Source of the DNA: CF-161 sp035638495
Lineage (GTDB): Bacteria > Chloroflexota > Dormibacteria > Dormibacterales > Dormibacteraceae
Length of the DNA: 13,050 nt
NCBI GenBank assembly: GCA_035638495.1
Contig: DASQZW010000213.1
Coordinates: forward strand, 1 to 13,050
Direction of reading: 5' to 3'
A program made the position numbers and the translations under genes. Below the pieces are notes generated by a model. It searched no databases. It was not told where the DNA came from and saw only the letters and a list, made by a program, of their open reading frames with translations. Shown here in pieces: positions 5,856 to 12,321 of this stretch; the first letter of the stretch is position 1, and each line of letters begins with the position of its first letter.

Positions 5856-7952
5856 GTGGCATCCCGGACACCCCGCCACCTCGACGGCGTCGACCTCATG
5901 CGCGTACTGACCGTCGGTGGCGTCATCGCCGTTCACGTCGTCACGGGCACCAACAACCCGACCAGCGTCCCCGCCGGCGCCGCGACGATCCTGCTGCACG
6001 TCAACCGCGAGGTCTTCGTCCTCATCACAGCCCTCGTGCTCACGTACGCGTACGCGGCGCGCGATCGCTGGCCGCTTGGCCGCTTCTGGGCGCACCGCTA
6101 CTGGCTGGTCGCCGCGCCATACGTCGCCTGGACCGTCGTGTACTTCCTGGCCGATGGCCCGCCGGCCGGACCGCTGGACGCGGTGCGCCGGCTCGTAACC
6201 GACCTGGCGACCGGCGGCGCCCGCTACCACCTCTACTTCCTGCTGGTCACGATGCAGCTGTACCTGGTGTTCCCGCTGCTCCTCCGCTTCGTCCAGGCCA
6301 CGCGCCGGTACCACGTCCCAATCCTGGCCGCCAGCGTCGCGGTGCAGCTGGCGTTCACGGCGGCCATCCACGAGCGGCTCCACCCCGGCGGGCCGCTCGG
6401 ATGGTGGCTCGACCACCCGGACGCGCTCCTGCCCAGCTACCAGCTCTACGTGCTGGCGGGCGCCATCCTGGCCCTCCGGATCGGCGACCTGACGACGTGG
6501 GTCCGCGGCCACGGCCGTCTGGTCGTCGGGCTCGTGCTGGCCGGGCTGCTCGCCGGCGTCGCCAGCTACGTCTACGACGTCTCGTTCCGCATCCTCCCGC
6601 CGGTGGCCGCCAGCGAGGTGTTCCAGCCGGCCGTCACCGTGGAGAGCCTGTCCGTGCTCCTCGGCCTGTTCACGCTCGGGGTGTGGTGGGCGGACCGGCT
6701 CCGGCCCGCCGCGCTCCTGCGGGCCATCCGGGCTGCGTCCGACGCGTCCTTCGGCATCTACCTCGCCCACCCGCTGGTGCTGCAGGGCCTGCTCGCGATC
6801 GCCGGGGTCACCGGCCTGCTCTCGGCGATCCTCGAGCTGCCGGGCCGCGACACGCTCGCGATCGGCCTTCTGGGGGTGCTGCCGCTCGTGCTCGCGCTCA
6901 CGTGGGCGGCGGTGTGGGTCGCGCGCCGCAGCCCGCTGAGCCTGCCGTTCGCGGGTCGCCGGGCCGAGCGCACCGGTCAGCGGCGGCCCACCCTGGCCGC
7001 CCAGGGCCTGCGGACGCTCGCGCTCGGCCTGGCGGTGGCCGGCGCGGTCGGATGGCTCGACCTCTCGTCCGTGCGGACCGCCGCGCCGGGCGCCGCGACC
7101 GGCGGTGTGCCGCTCCCCGCCCCGCTCTCTGCCGCTCTGGCGGCCTCGGCCGCTCCGCCTGCTCCGCCGGGCACCTTCGCGGCCGTCGAGGACGTCACCG
7201 CGGGCGGCCTGGTCCGCAGCTACGAGGTGATCCGTCCGGCCCGTCCCGTGGCGCCCCGCCTCCCCGCGATCGTCTTCCTCCACGGCGTCAACGCAGACAT
7301 CGGCGGGGAAGAGGCCCGCGACGGCCTGCTCCCGCTGGCGTCCGCCGGGCAGGTCGTCCTCGTCTATCCGGTCGGATACGGTCAGTCCTGGAACGCCGGC
7401 GTGTGCTGCGGCGCGGCCGTGCAGCACGACCTCGACGACGTGTCGTTCCTGACGGCCGTTGCGGAGCGCCTGGCCGCCGATCCGGGCGTCGATGCGGCGC
7501 GCATCGCGCTGGTCGGGTACAGCAACGGCGGCAAGATGGCGTACCGGCTCGCCTGCGAGCGCCCCGGGCTGTTCGCGAGCGTCGCCGTGGTGCTGGCGCT
7601 CCGCATGACATCCTGCGCGCCCGGCCCGCCGGTGCCGCTGCTCGAGGTGGCGGTCCGGGACGACGCCGAGATCCCGTACGCGCCGGGCGACGGTCCGTTC
7701 ACGGCCGACGGCGTGTGGCTCACGCCCGTCACCAGCGAGGTAGCCGCCTGGCGCGCGCGCGATGGCTGCGCGATCGGCTCGGAGGTGCGTACGACCGGTC
7801 ACCTGGTGACCGAGCGGTGGGACCAGTGCCGGCGCGGAGCTCGGGTCGAGCTGGCCACATATGCGGCCGGCGGCCACTACTGGCCGGCCGGCGACGCGAT
7901 GACGCCGCCGGCGGGACAGGTCATCTGGGACTTCGTAAACGCCACGTCATGA
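5856..7952 (+). CDS. Acyltransferase-3 / LpqC-like esterase fusion protein
   Basis: 698 residues, two enzymes in one chain. Residues ~8-360 are an acyltransferase-3 (OafA/IcaC-type) membrane domain: HLDGVDLMRVLTVGGVIAVH at the N-terminus has the usual Arg and His spacing, followed by about ten hydrophobic helices and ASDASFGIYLAHPLVLQ (294-310). An additional helix (~387-402) and an Ala/Pro-rich linker (~405-440) lead to an alpha/beta-hydrolase of the PHB-depolymerase/feruloyl-esterase (LpqC) type. That domain shows FLHGVNAD (474-481), SWNAGVCCG (511-519), nucleophile Ser556 in GYSNGG, a likely acid Asp603 and catalytic His674 in GGHYWPAG. All six cysteines lie in the esterase domain, which fits an extracytoplasmic location. 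It starts at GTG 5856 with no Shine-Dalgarno. It probably modifies an envelope glycan or lipid; substrate unknown. Domain calls are firm, the joint role is inference. Confidence 0.88.
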   Translation: MASRTPRHLDGVDLMRVLTVGGVIAVHVVTGTNNPTSVPAGAATILLHVNREVFVLITALVLTYAYAARDRWPLGRFWAHRYWLVAAPYVAWTVVYFLADGPPAGPLDAVRRLVTDLATGGARYHLYFLLVTMQLYLVFPLLLRFVQATRRYHVPILAASVAVQLAFTAAIHERLHPGGPLGWWLDHPDALLPSYQLYVLAGAILALRIGDLTTWVRGHGRLVVGLVLAGLLAGVASYVYDVSFRILPPVAASEVFQPAVTVESLSVLLGLFTLGVWWADRLRPAALLRAIRAASDASFGIYLAHPLVLQGLLAIAGVTGLLSAILELPGRDTLAIGLLGVLPLVLALTWAAVWVARRSPLSLPFAGRRAERTGQRRPTLAAQGLRTLALGLAVAGAVGWLDLSSVRTAAPGAATGGVPLPAPLSAALAASAAPPAPPGTFAAVEDVTAGGLVRSYEVIRPARPVAPRLPAIVFLHGVNADIGGEEARDGLLPLASAGQVVLVYPVGYGQSWNAGVCCGAAVQHDLDDVSFLTAVAERLAADPGVDAARIALVGYSNGGKMAYRLACERPGLFASVAVVLALRMTSCAPGPPVPLLEVAVRDDAEIPYAPGDGPFTADGVWLTPVTSEVAAWRARDGCAIGSEVRTTGHLVTERWDQCRRGARVELATYAAGGHYWPAGDAMTPPAGQVIWDFVNATS

Positions 7953-8011
7953 GGCGGCCGCTCTCGGAGATTTCTAACCCGGCTCTCGGCCAACCCTTGG
8001 GGGCCCGTTCC

Positions 8012-8017
8012 TGTAAT
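8012..8017 (+). promoter_or_regulatory. Possible -10 element (TGTAAT) for comA operon
   Basis: TGTAAT ends 6 nt before the comA ATG at 8024, a spacing expected for a leaderless transcript. No clear -35 match lies 16-18 nt upstream and no Shine-Dalgarno precedes the ATG. The 71-bp gap 7953-8023 contains nothing else I can support. Confidence 0.35.
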
Positions 8018-8023
8018 GGACCC

Positions 8024-8815
8024 ATGAGCATTCCCCTCCAGGCCGTCGAGGAGGACCTGGACCTCCCGCGTCGGCGGCCGAAGCCCCGGCGTTCCGGCAT
8101 CAGTGTGCTCATCGACCCGGGGGCCGCCACCGGCCTGTTCGAGGACGTCATCGACAGCCACGCACCCCTGATCGACTTCGTCAAGTTCGGCTGGGGCACG
8201 GCACTCGTCACCCACGAGCTCGCCCGGAAGATCACGTGCCTGCGCCGCAACGACGTCGAGTTCTTCTTCGGAGGCACGCTGTTCGAGAAGTTCGTGCTGC
8301 AGGGCCGGTTCGACGGATTCCGCTCGTTCTGCTACCGGCATGGGTGCCGGTGGGTCGAGGTGTCGAACGGGACGATCCCGATGTCCGCCGCCGAGAAGAC
8401 CGCCTGCGTGGCGGCGCTCAGCGGCGACTTCGAGGTCGTGAGCGAGGTCGGCTTCAAGGACGTCGCGCGGTCGGGGGAGCTGGCGCCCGCCGACTGGGTC
8501 CGCTGCATCCGCGACGACCTGGACGCCGGCGCCAGCCTGGTGCTGACCGAGGCCAGAGAGAGCGGCCGCAGCGGCATCTGCACGCCCGACGGCCGGCCGC
8601 GGGTCGAGGTGATCGACGCGATCCTGGGCTGTGACGTGGACGTCCGGCGGATCGTGTTCGAGGCGCCAACCAAGGAGCTGCAGACGTACTTCGTGCGCCG
8701 GGTCGGCATGGACGTGAACCTGGCCAACGTGGCCATGGCCGACATCGTCGGCCTCGAGACGCTGCGCCTCGGGCTGCGGGCGGACACCCTCGTGGAGGGC
8801 CTCGAGATTGCGTGA
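8024..8815 (+). CDS. comA: ComA-like phosphosulfolactate synthase
   Basis: 263-residue TIM-barrel protein of the ComA family, whose characterised members add sulfite to phosphoenolpyruvate to give (2R)-phospho-3-sulfolactate, the first step of coenzyme M synthesis in methanogens and of sulfolactate formation in some bacteria. Family features: LIDFVKFGWGTA (49-60), FFFGGTLFEKFVLQGRFD (80-97), RWVEVSNGTIPM (109-120), VVSEVGFKD (138-146) and EARESGRSGI (176-185). The region normally DKGL reads DPGAA (31-35), so a usual Lys is Pro, suggesting a divergent subfamily. Start ATG 8024; the basic N-terminal 25 residues precede the conserved barrel. The stop overlaps the next gene's GTG by 4 nt. No comB phosphatase or comC dehydrogenase is in the window, so the downstream fate of the product is unknown; the reaction here is predicted by family, and substrates may differ. 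Confidence 0.85.
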   Translation: MSIPLQAVEEDLDLPRRRPKPRRSGISVLIDPGAATGLFEDVIDSHAPLIDFVKFGWGTALVTHELARKITCLRRNDVEFFFGGTLFEKFVLQGRFDGFRSFCYRHGCRWVEVSNGTIPMSAAEKTACVAALSGDFEVVSEVGFKDVARSGELAPADWVRCIRDDLDAGASLVLTEARESGRSGICTPDGRPRVEVIDAILGCDVDVRRIVFEAPTKELQTYFVRRVGMDVNLANVAMADIVGLETLRLGLRADTLVEGLEIA

Positions 8816-8906
8816 CGCCCGCGTATCAGCAAGAGGGGGCAGGCCCCCCCGTTTCCGGCAACCTCGAGCTCGTCGAGCGGAGGGCCTCGAGATTGCGTGA
8901 CGCCCG
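8794..8906 (+). repeat. 28-bp perfect direct repeat bracketing a 57-bp segment at the comA/VOC junction
   Basis: Positions 8794-8821 and 8879-8906 are identical over 28 bp (85-bp period). The repeat contains GAGATTGCGTGACGCCC, that is the end of comA with its GTGA stop/start overlap. The first copy is the true end of comA, the second lies within the N-terminal extension of the VOC gene. The intervening 57 bp are unrelated to the repeat and carry a GC hairpin. Probably a duplication or insertion event. Confidence 0.9.
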
Positions 8907-9291
8907 AGACGTGTTCCACCTCGCGATCCCGGTGCGCGACCTCGACGAAACCCACCGCTTCTACGTCGAGCAGCTGGGCTGCAAGCTGGCGCGCCGCTAC
9001 CCCGATCGGATCACGCTCGACTTCTTCGGCGACCAGCTGGTGTGCCACCTCTCGGACGGGTGGGACCGTGACCCCGACCTGTACCCGCGCCACTTCGGCG
9101 TCACGTTCCGCGAGCGGGACGACTTCGACCGTCTGCTGGACCTCGCGCGGCGGCGCTGCGTGCAGTTCTCCCGCGACGTCGACACCCGGTTCTCCGGCCT
9201 CGTGGAGGAGCACCTCACGTTCGTCCTCCGCGACCCGTCGAACAACCTGCTCGAGTTCAAGCACTACCGCGACCCGCGGATGATGTATTGA
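8812..9291 (+). CDS. VOC-family protein (glyoxalase/extradiol dioxygenase fold)
   Basis: A single vicinal-oxygen-chelate domain resembling the COG3565-type predicted dioxygenases. From GTG 8812 it is 159 residues: FHLAIPVRDLDETHRFYVEQLGC (35 on, first strand with His36), LDFFGDQLVCHL (69-80, His79), YPRHFGVTF (91-99, His94) and LRDPSNNLLEFKHYRDP (139-155, Glu148). His36, His94 and Glu148, possibly with His79, are candidate metal ligands. The start is debatable. GTG 8812 overlaps the comA stop by 4 nt, but its first ~33 residues are not family-like and are encoded by the insert between the 28-bp repeats. GTG 8911 (giving MFHLAIPVRDL) fits the family and may be ancestral. The stop overlaps the next gene by 4 nt. 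It may act on an intermediate of the comA pathway; the reaction is unknown. Confidence 0.82.
   Translation: MTPAYQQEGAGPPVSGNLELVERRASRLRDARDVFHLAIPVRDLDETHRFYVEQLGCKLARRYPDRITLDFFGDQLVCHLSDGWDRDPDLYPRHFGVTFRERDDFDRLLDLARRRCVQFSRDVDTRFSGLVEEHLTFVLRDPSNNLLEFKHYRDPRMMY
8835..8848 (+). terminator. Small GC hairpin just after comA
   Basis: GGGGG (8835-8839) can pair with CCCCC (8844-8848) across a CAGG loop, 20 nt after the comA stop and inside the segment between the 28-bp repeats. It is followed by GTTTCC, not a real T tract. It could attenuate or process the mRNA between comA and the downstream genes. Weak evidence. Confidence 0.3.
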
Positions 9292-10814
9292 GCGGCGCAG
9301 CCGGCGTCGCCCGACTCGTGGCCGGCCAGGCACGCACTGCCGGCGGCCGCCTGGCCCTCGCCGCCGGTAGGGACGGGCGCACTCTGACCTACGCCGAGCT
9401 GGGGCGGCGTGTCGCCGGGTGGGCCGCCGTGCTCTCCGGCCCCACGCCTGCGTGGTCGCGGCGCGTCGGCCTCGCCGTCGAGGATCCGCTCGACTTCGCC
9501 ACGACGTACCTGTCGCTGCTCGCGGCGGGTGTGACCGTGGCCACGCTCAACCCCGAGGCCGGTGCCGACCACCCCGGGCTGGCGGCGCAGCTGCAGCTCG
9601 ACCTGGTCCTGACGGACCTGCCGGCCGCAGCCGCGGGCGACGTGCCTGTCTGGCACCTCGGTGACGGCCTGCCTCGCGAGGCCATCCCGCCCCGCCGGCC
9701 GCCCTGGCCGGCGCCTACCCGACCGGCCGTGCTCCTGTCCAGCTCGGGCACGACCGGCACGCCGAAGATCGTCCCCCTGTCCGAGCGGCAGCTGCTCGCC
9801 GTCGCCGGCCGGGTCGCGGCGCACCACCGGCTCGGCCCGGGCGAGCGCGGATACTCGCCGCTGCCGCTGTTCCACGTGAACGCGCAGGTCGTCGGGCTGC
9901 TCTCGGCGCTGGTCGCCGGCGCGAGCCTGGTCGTCGACCGCCGGTTCCACCGCACGGACTTCTGGGCGCTGCTCGCCTCGTGGGGGGTCACGTGGCTGAA
10001 CGCGGTCCCGGCCGTGCTGGCCATCCTCGCCGACGCGCCCGCGCCCGACGCGGCCACCGCCGCCCGGCTGCGGTTCGCGCGGTCGGCGTCGGCACCGCTG
10101 CCGCCGGCGGTCCACGCCCGGTTCGAGGAACGCACCGGCGTGTCCGTGCTGGAGACGTTCGGCATGACCGAGGCGGCCAGCCAGGTGACCGCCAACCCTC
10201 TCGCGCGAGGTGGGCGCCGGATCGGGTCGGCCGGGCTCCCCGTCGGCCTCGCGCTGCGCGTCGTGGACGAGGACGGACTGCCGTGTCCGCCGGGTGCGAC
10301 CGGCTCGATCGAGATCCGCGGCCCGGACGTCGTCCGCCACTACCTGGAACCCGGGCCCGACCAGCGCCTGCGCGCGGCCAGGAACGCGGCGGGCTGGCTC
10401 GTGACCGGGGACGTCGGCCATCTCGACGAGTGCGGCTACGTGTACCTGACCGGGCGGGCGGACGACGTGATCAACTGCGGCGGGGAGAAGATCTACCCGC
10501 GCGAGATCGAAGACCTGCTCCGTTCGCACCGGGCCGTGACGCAGGCGGCGGTCGTGGGCAGGCCGGACGAGGTGCTCGGCCAGTGCCCGGTCGCGTACGT
10601 GACCGCCGGGCCGGGGATCGAGCCCGCCGCGCTGGCGGACGCGCTGATGCGGATCTGCGAGGCACGCCTGGGCCGCTCGCGCCGGCCGCGCCGGCTGGTC
10701 GTGGTCGACCGGGTTCCCACCGGCCCGACCGGGAAGGTCAGCCGCCGGCAGCTCCAGCTGGAGGCAGGCAGCCTGGTCGACCTCGGGGTTGCAGAGCAGC
10801 CTCGAGCGTCGTGA
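9288..10814 (+). CDS. Acyl-CoA synthetase / AMP-dependent ligase (ANL superfamily)
   Basis: 508-residue ATP-dependent carboxylate-activating enzyme of the adenylate-forming superfamily, which makes an acyl-adenylate and then normally a CoA thioester. Motifs: P-loop LLSSSGTTGTPKIVPLS (149-165), PLFHVNAQVVGLL (193-205), FARSASAPLPP (263-273), ETFGMTEAAS (289-298), WLVTGDVGHLD (370-380, ATP-ribose Asp375), YLTGRADDVINCGGEKIYPREIE (hinge, Arg390), and catalytic Lys483 in PTGPTGKVSRRQL. The closest look is to the oxalate-CoA ligase/Pcs60-like and medium-chain FadD group, but the substrate cannot be read by eye. It starts at TTG 9288, overlapping the VOC stop (TTGA). Third gene of the comA operon, so a sulfonated or PEP-derived acid from the upstream steps is a reasonable substrate guess. 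A strong palindrome follows 8 nt after the stop. Confidence 0.9.
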   Translation: MSGAAGVARLVAGQARTAGGRLALAAGRDGRTLTYAELGRRVAGWAAVLSGPTPAWSRRVGLAVEDPLDFATTYLSLLAAGVTVATLNPEAGADHPGLAAQLQLDLVLTDLPAAAAGDVPVWHLGDGLPREAIPPRRPPWPAPTRPAVLLSSSGTTGTPKIVPLSERQLLAVAGRVAAHHRLGPGERGYSPLPLFHVNAQVVGLLSALVAGASLVVDRRFHRTDFWALLASWGVTWLNAVPAVLAILADAPAPDAATAARLRFARSASAPLPPAVHARFEERTGVSVLETFGMTEAASQVTANPLARGGRRIGSAGLPVGLALRVVDEDGLPCPPGATGSIEIRGPDVVRHYLEPGPDQRLRAARNAAGWLVTGDVGHLDECGYVYLTGRADDVINCGGEKIYPREIEDLLRSHRAVTQAAVVGRPDEVLGQCPVAYVTAGPGIEPAALADALMRICEARLGRSRRPRRLVVVDRVPTGPTGKVSRRQLQLEAGSLVDLGVAEQPRAS

Positions 10815-10822
10815 CGGACGCC

Positions 10823-10852
10823 GGCCCCAGCCCGCCGCGGCGGGCTGGGGCC
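10823..10852. terminator. 30-bp perfect palindrome between convergent genes, bidirectional terminator
   Basis: A perfect inverted repeat (GGCCCCAGCCCGCC at 10823-10836 and its complement to 10852) sits 8 nt after the ligase stop and 8 nt from the stop of the convergent CFP30B-like gene. Its position between convergent genes makes transcription termination the natural role. There is only a short GTTC flank, not a long T tract. Confidence 0.75.
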
Positions 10853-10860
10853 GTTCGAAA

Positions 10861-11625
10861 CTATGCGGACTTGATGATGGCGAACGTGGCGCCGGCCGGG
10901 TCAGACAGCACCGCGAATCTCCCCTGCGGGATGTCCGTCGCCGGAACGATCACGGTAGCGCCCAGCTCCTGTGCCTTCTTCACGATCGCGTCGGGGTCCG
11001 CGACGGCGAAGTAGGTGAGCCAGTACGGCGGCACCGCCGCCGGGACCTGGGCCGGCGTCTCCATCATGCCGCCGATCGACTTCCCGCTCAGGTGCCACTC
11101 GGTGTACGCCTGGGCGCCTTCGCCGTGCGTGTGCGGGTCCCAACCGAAGACCGCGCTGTAGAAGCGCTTCGCCGCCTCCACGTCGCGCGTGGAGAGCTCG
11201 TTCCACGTCGGCGCGACGGGCGTGTTGAAGACCTCCGAGCCCTTGTGCTGGTCCGGCTGCCAGAGGCCGAACACGGCGCCGGTGGGGTCCTGGATGATCG
11301 CCATGCTGCCGGCGTCGCCGACCTGCATGGTTTCCACCAGGACCTGGCCACCCGCCTTCTTCGCCTTGTCCGAGGTGACCCTGGCGTCGTCGACGCTCAC
11401 GTAGGTCGTCCACGCCGGCGGCTGCTGCGGGTTCATCAGCGGACCGACGCCGGCGACCTGCTTGCCCTTGCTCCGGAGCATGCGGTAGCCGCCGAACTCG
11501 GGTGATCCCGGGTCGGCCGTCCAGCCGAACAGCTCGCCGTAGAACTTCACCGACGCGTCGACGTCCGGACTGCCCAGGTCGACCCAGCTGGGGGTGCCGG
11601 CCGCGACTGTAGTGGTATCAGCCAT
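10861..11625 (-). CDS. Two-domain VOC protein, CFP30B / 27-kDa antigen-like
   Basis: 254 residues formed of two tandem vicinal-oxygen-chelate domains (~12-125 and ~137-253), the architecture of mycobacterial CFP30B (Rv0577) and related COG3324 proteins. Domain 1: PSWVDLGSPDVDASVKFYGELFGW, then TTYVSVDDARV and IIQDPTGAVFGLWQP. Domain 2 repeats it: TWNELSTRDVEAAKRFYSAVFGW, LTYFAVADPDAIVKKAQELGA and VLSDPAGATFAIIK. The N-terminal strand of each domain lacks a canonical metal His (WVDL and WNEL), as often in this group, so enzymatic activity is uncertain. The actinobacterial homologue has been linked to methylglyoxal/redox defence. It starts at ATG 11623-11625 with the best ribosome binding site in the window (AAGGAG, 9 nt away). 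It lies 63 nt downstream of tag on the same strand and is convergent with the ligase. Confidence 0.88.
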   Translation of the reverse strand: MADTTTVAAGTPSWVDLGSPDVDASVKFYGELFGWTADPGSPEFGGYRMLRSKGKQVAGVGPLMNPQQPPAWTTYVSVDDARVTSDKAKKAGGQVLVETMQVGDAGSMAIIQDPTGAVFGLWQPDQHKGSEVFNTPVAPTWNELSTRDVEAAKRFYSAVFGWDPHTHGEGAQAYTEWHLSGKSIGGMMETPAQVPAAVPPYWLTYFAVADPDAIVKKAQELGATVIVPATDIPQGRFAVLSDPAGATFAIIKSA

Positions 11626-11634
11626 GATTTGTCA

Positions 11635-11640
11635 CTCCTT
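11635..11640 (-). promoter_or_regulatory. Strong Shine-Dalgarno AAGGAG for the CFP30B-like gene
   Basis: On the minus strand AAGGAG lies 9 nt before the ATG. It is the only canonical ribosome binding site at normal spacing in the window and fixes this start. The 63-bp gap to tag (11626-11688) shows no convincing promoter pair or hairpin. Confidence 0.75.
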
Positions 11641-11688
11641 GCAGGTGACTGAGTAAAGTGGGCCCGACAACGAATCCTATCGAACGTG

Positions 11689-12270
11689 TCAGCGGGGAGG
11701 GAAGCTCGCGCTCGCGTTCAGCTCCGCCCACCGGAAGCAGGTGGTCTGGTGGTCGTTCACCAGCCCGCACGCCTGCATCAGCGAGTAGACGGTCGTCGGG
11801 CCGACGAAGCCGAACCCCCGCCGCTTGAGATCCAGGCTGATCGCCCGCGACTCCGGCGTCTCGGCCGGCAGTTCGGACAGCGAGTGCCGCTCAGGCTGCA
11901 GCGGGCGCCCGCCGACGAACGACCACAGGTGCTCCGCGAAGCTGCCCCGCTCCTCGCGGAAGGCCAGCACCGCGCGCGCGTTGGCGACGGCCGACGCGAT
12001 CTTCGCGCGGTTGCGAACGATGGAGCTGTCGGCCACCAGGCGGGCCACGTCGGCGTCGGTGAAGCGGGCGACGGCCTCCGGGTCGAAGTTCGCGAACGCC
12101 CGCCGGTAGCCGTCCCGCTTGCGGAGGATGGTCATCCAGCTCAGTCCGGCCTGCGCGCCCTCGAGGGTCAGGAACTCGAAGAGCGTTCGATCGTCGCGGG
12201 CCGGGACGCCCCACTCCCGATCGTGGTAGGCGACCATCAACGGGTCCTCGAAGGCCCACTCGCATCTCAT
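11689..12270 (-). CDS. tag: DNA-3-methyladenine glycosylase I
   Basis: 193-residue base-excision repair glycosylase that removes 3-methyladenine from alkylated DNA. Start ATG 12268-12270 gives the diagnostic N-terminus MRCEWAFEDPLMVAYHDREWG. The zinc-snap residues of Tag are all present: Cys3, His16, His174 and Cys178 (VNDHQTTCFRW). Also present are the base-pocket LEGAQAGLSWMTILRKR (36-52; Glu37 and Trp45), the NFDP/VARF segment (61-70), the helix-hairpin region IVRNRAKI (84-91), and GFGFVGPTTVYSLMQACG (152-169). Length matches the family. The frame stays open much further upstream, but that extension overlaps purA antisense and has no family similarity. It is transcribed away from purA across a 51-bp gap with a -10-like TAACGT 7 nt from the ATG, suggesting a leaderless mRNA. 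Confidence 0.95.
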   Translation of the reverse strand: MRCEWAFEDPLMVAYHDREWGVPARDDRTLFEFLTLEGAQAGLSWMTILRKRDGYRRAFANFDPEAVARFTDADVARLVADSSIVRNRAKIASAVANARAVLAFREERGSFAEHLWSFVGGRPLQPERHSLSELPAETPESRAISLDLKRRGFGFVGPTTVYSLMQACGLVNDHQTTCFRWAELNASASFPPR

Positions 12271-12277
12271 CACGCAC

Positions 12278-12283
12278 ACGTTA
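12278..12283 (-). promoter_or_regulatory. Possible -10 element (TAACGT) for tag
   Basis: Minus-strand TAACGT (TANNNT type) ends 7 nt before the tag ATG, so the transcript would begin at about the start codon. No ribosome binding site or clear -35 is seen. Confidence 0.35.
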
Positions 12284-12313
12284 CTGACGCAGGAGCGCGG
12301 AAGGCGGTTTAAT
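12284..12313 (+). promoter_or_regulatory. Candidate purA promoter (CTGACG - 18 bp - TTTAAT)
   Basis: The -35-like CTGACG (12284-12289) and -10-like TTTAAT (12308-12313) are 18 bp apart. The -10 ends 8 nt before the purA GTG at 12322, so the message would be leaderless or nearly so. TTTAAT stands out as the only AT-rich hexamer in the 51-bp tag-purA gap. It abuts the possible tag -10 on the other strand. Confidence 0.45.
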
Positions 12314-12321
12314 AGCTGCCC

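Noticed and set aside
5724..7877. Long minus-strand open frame (717 codons) opposite the acyltransferase-esterase gene
   Set aside because: Its product is low-complexity Arg/Gly/Gln/Asp-rich sequence without any motif, typical of an antisense shadow in very GC-rich DNA; the plus strand encodes two clear domains.
5786..8023. In-frame extension upstream of comA that would make a 1009-residue protein
   Set aside because: The extra ~745 residues are an Arg/Pro/Ala-rich out-of-frame reading of the acyltransferase-esterase gene; ComA family proteins start near ATG 8024.
9264..10529. Minus-strand open frame (421 codons) opposite the AMP ligase
   Set aside because: No recognisable motif and biased Arg/Gly/Ala composition; the plus strand has all adenylate-forming motifs.
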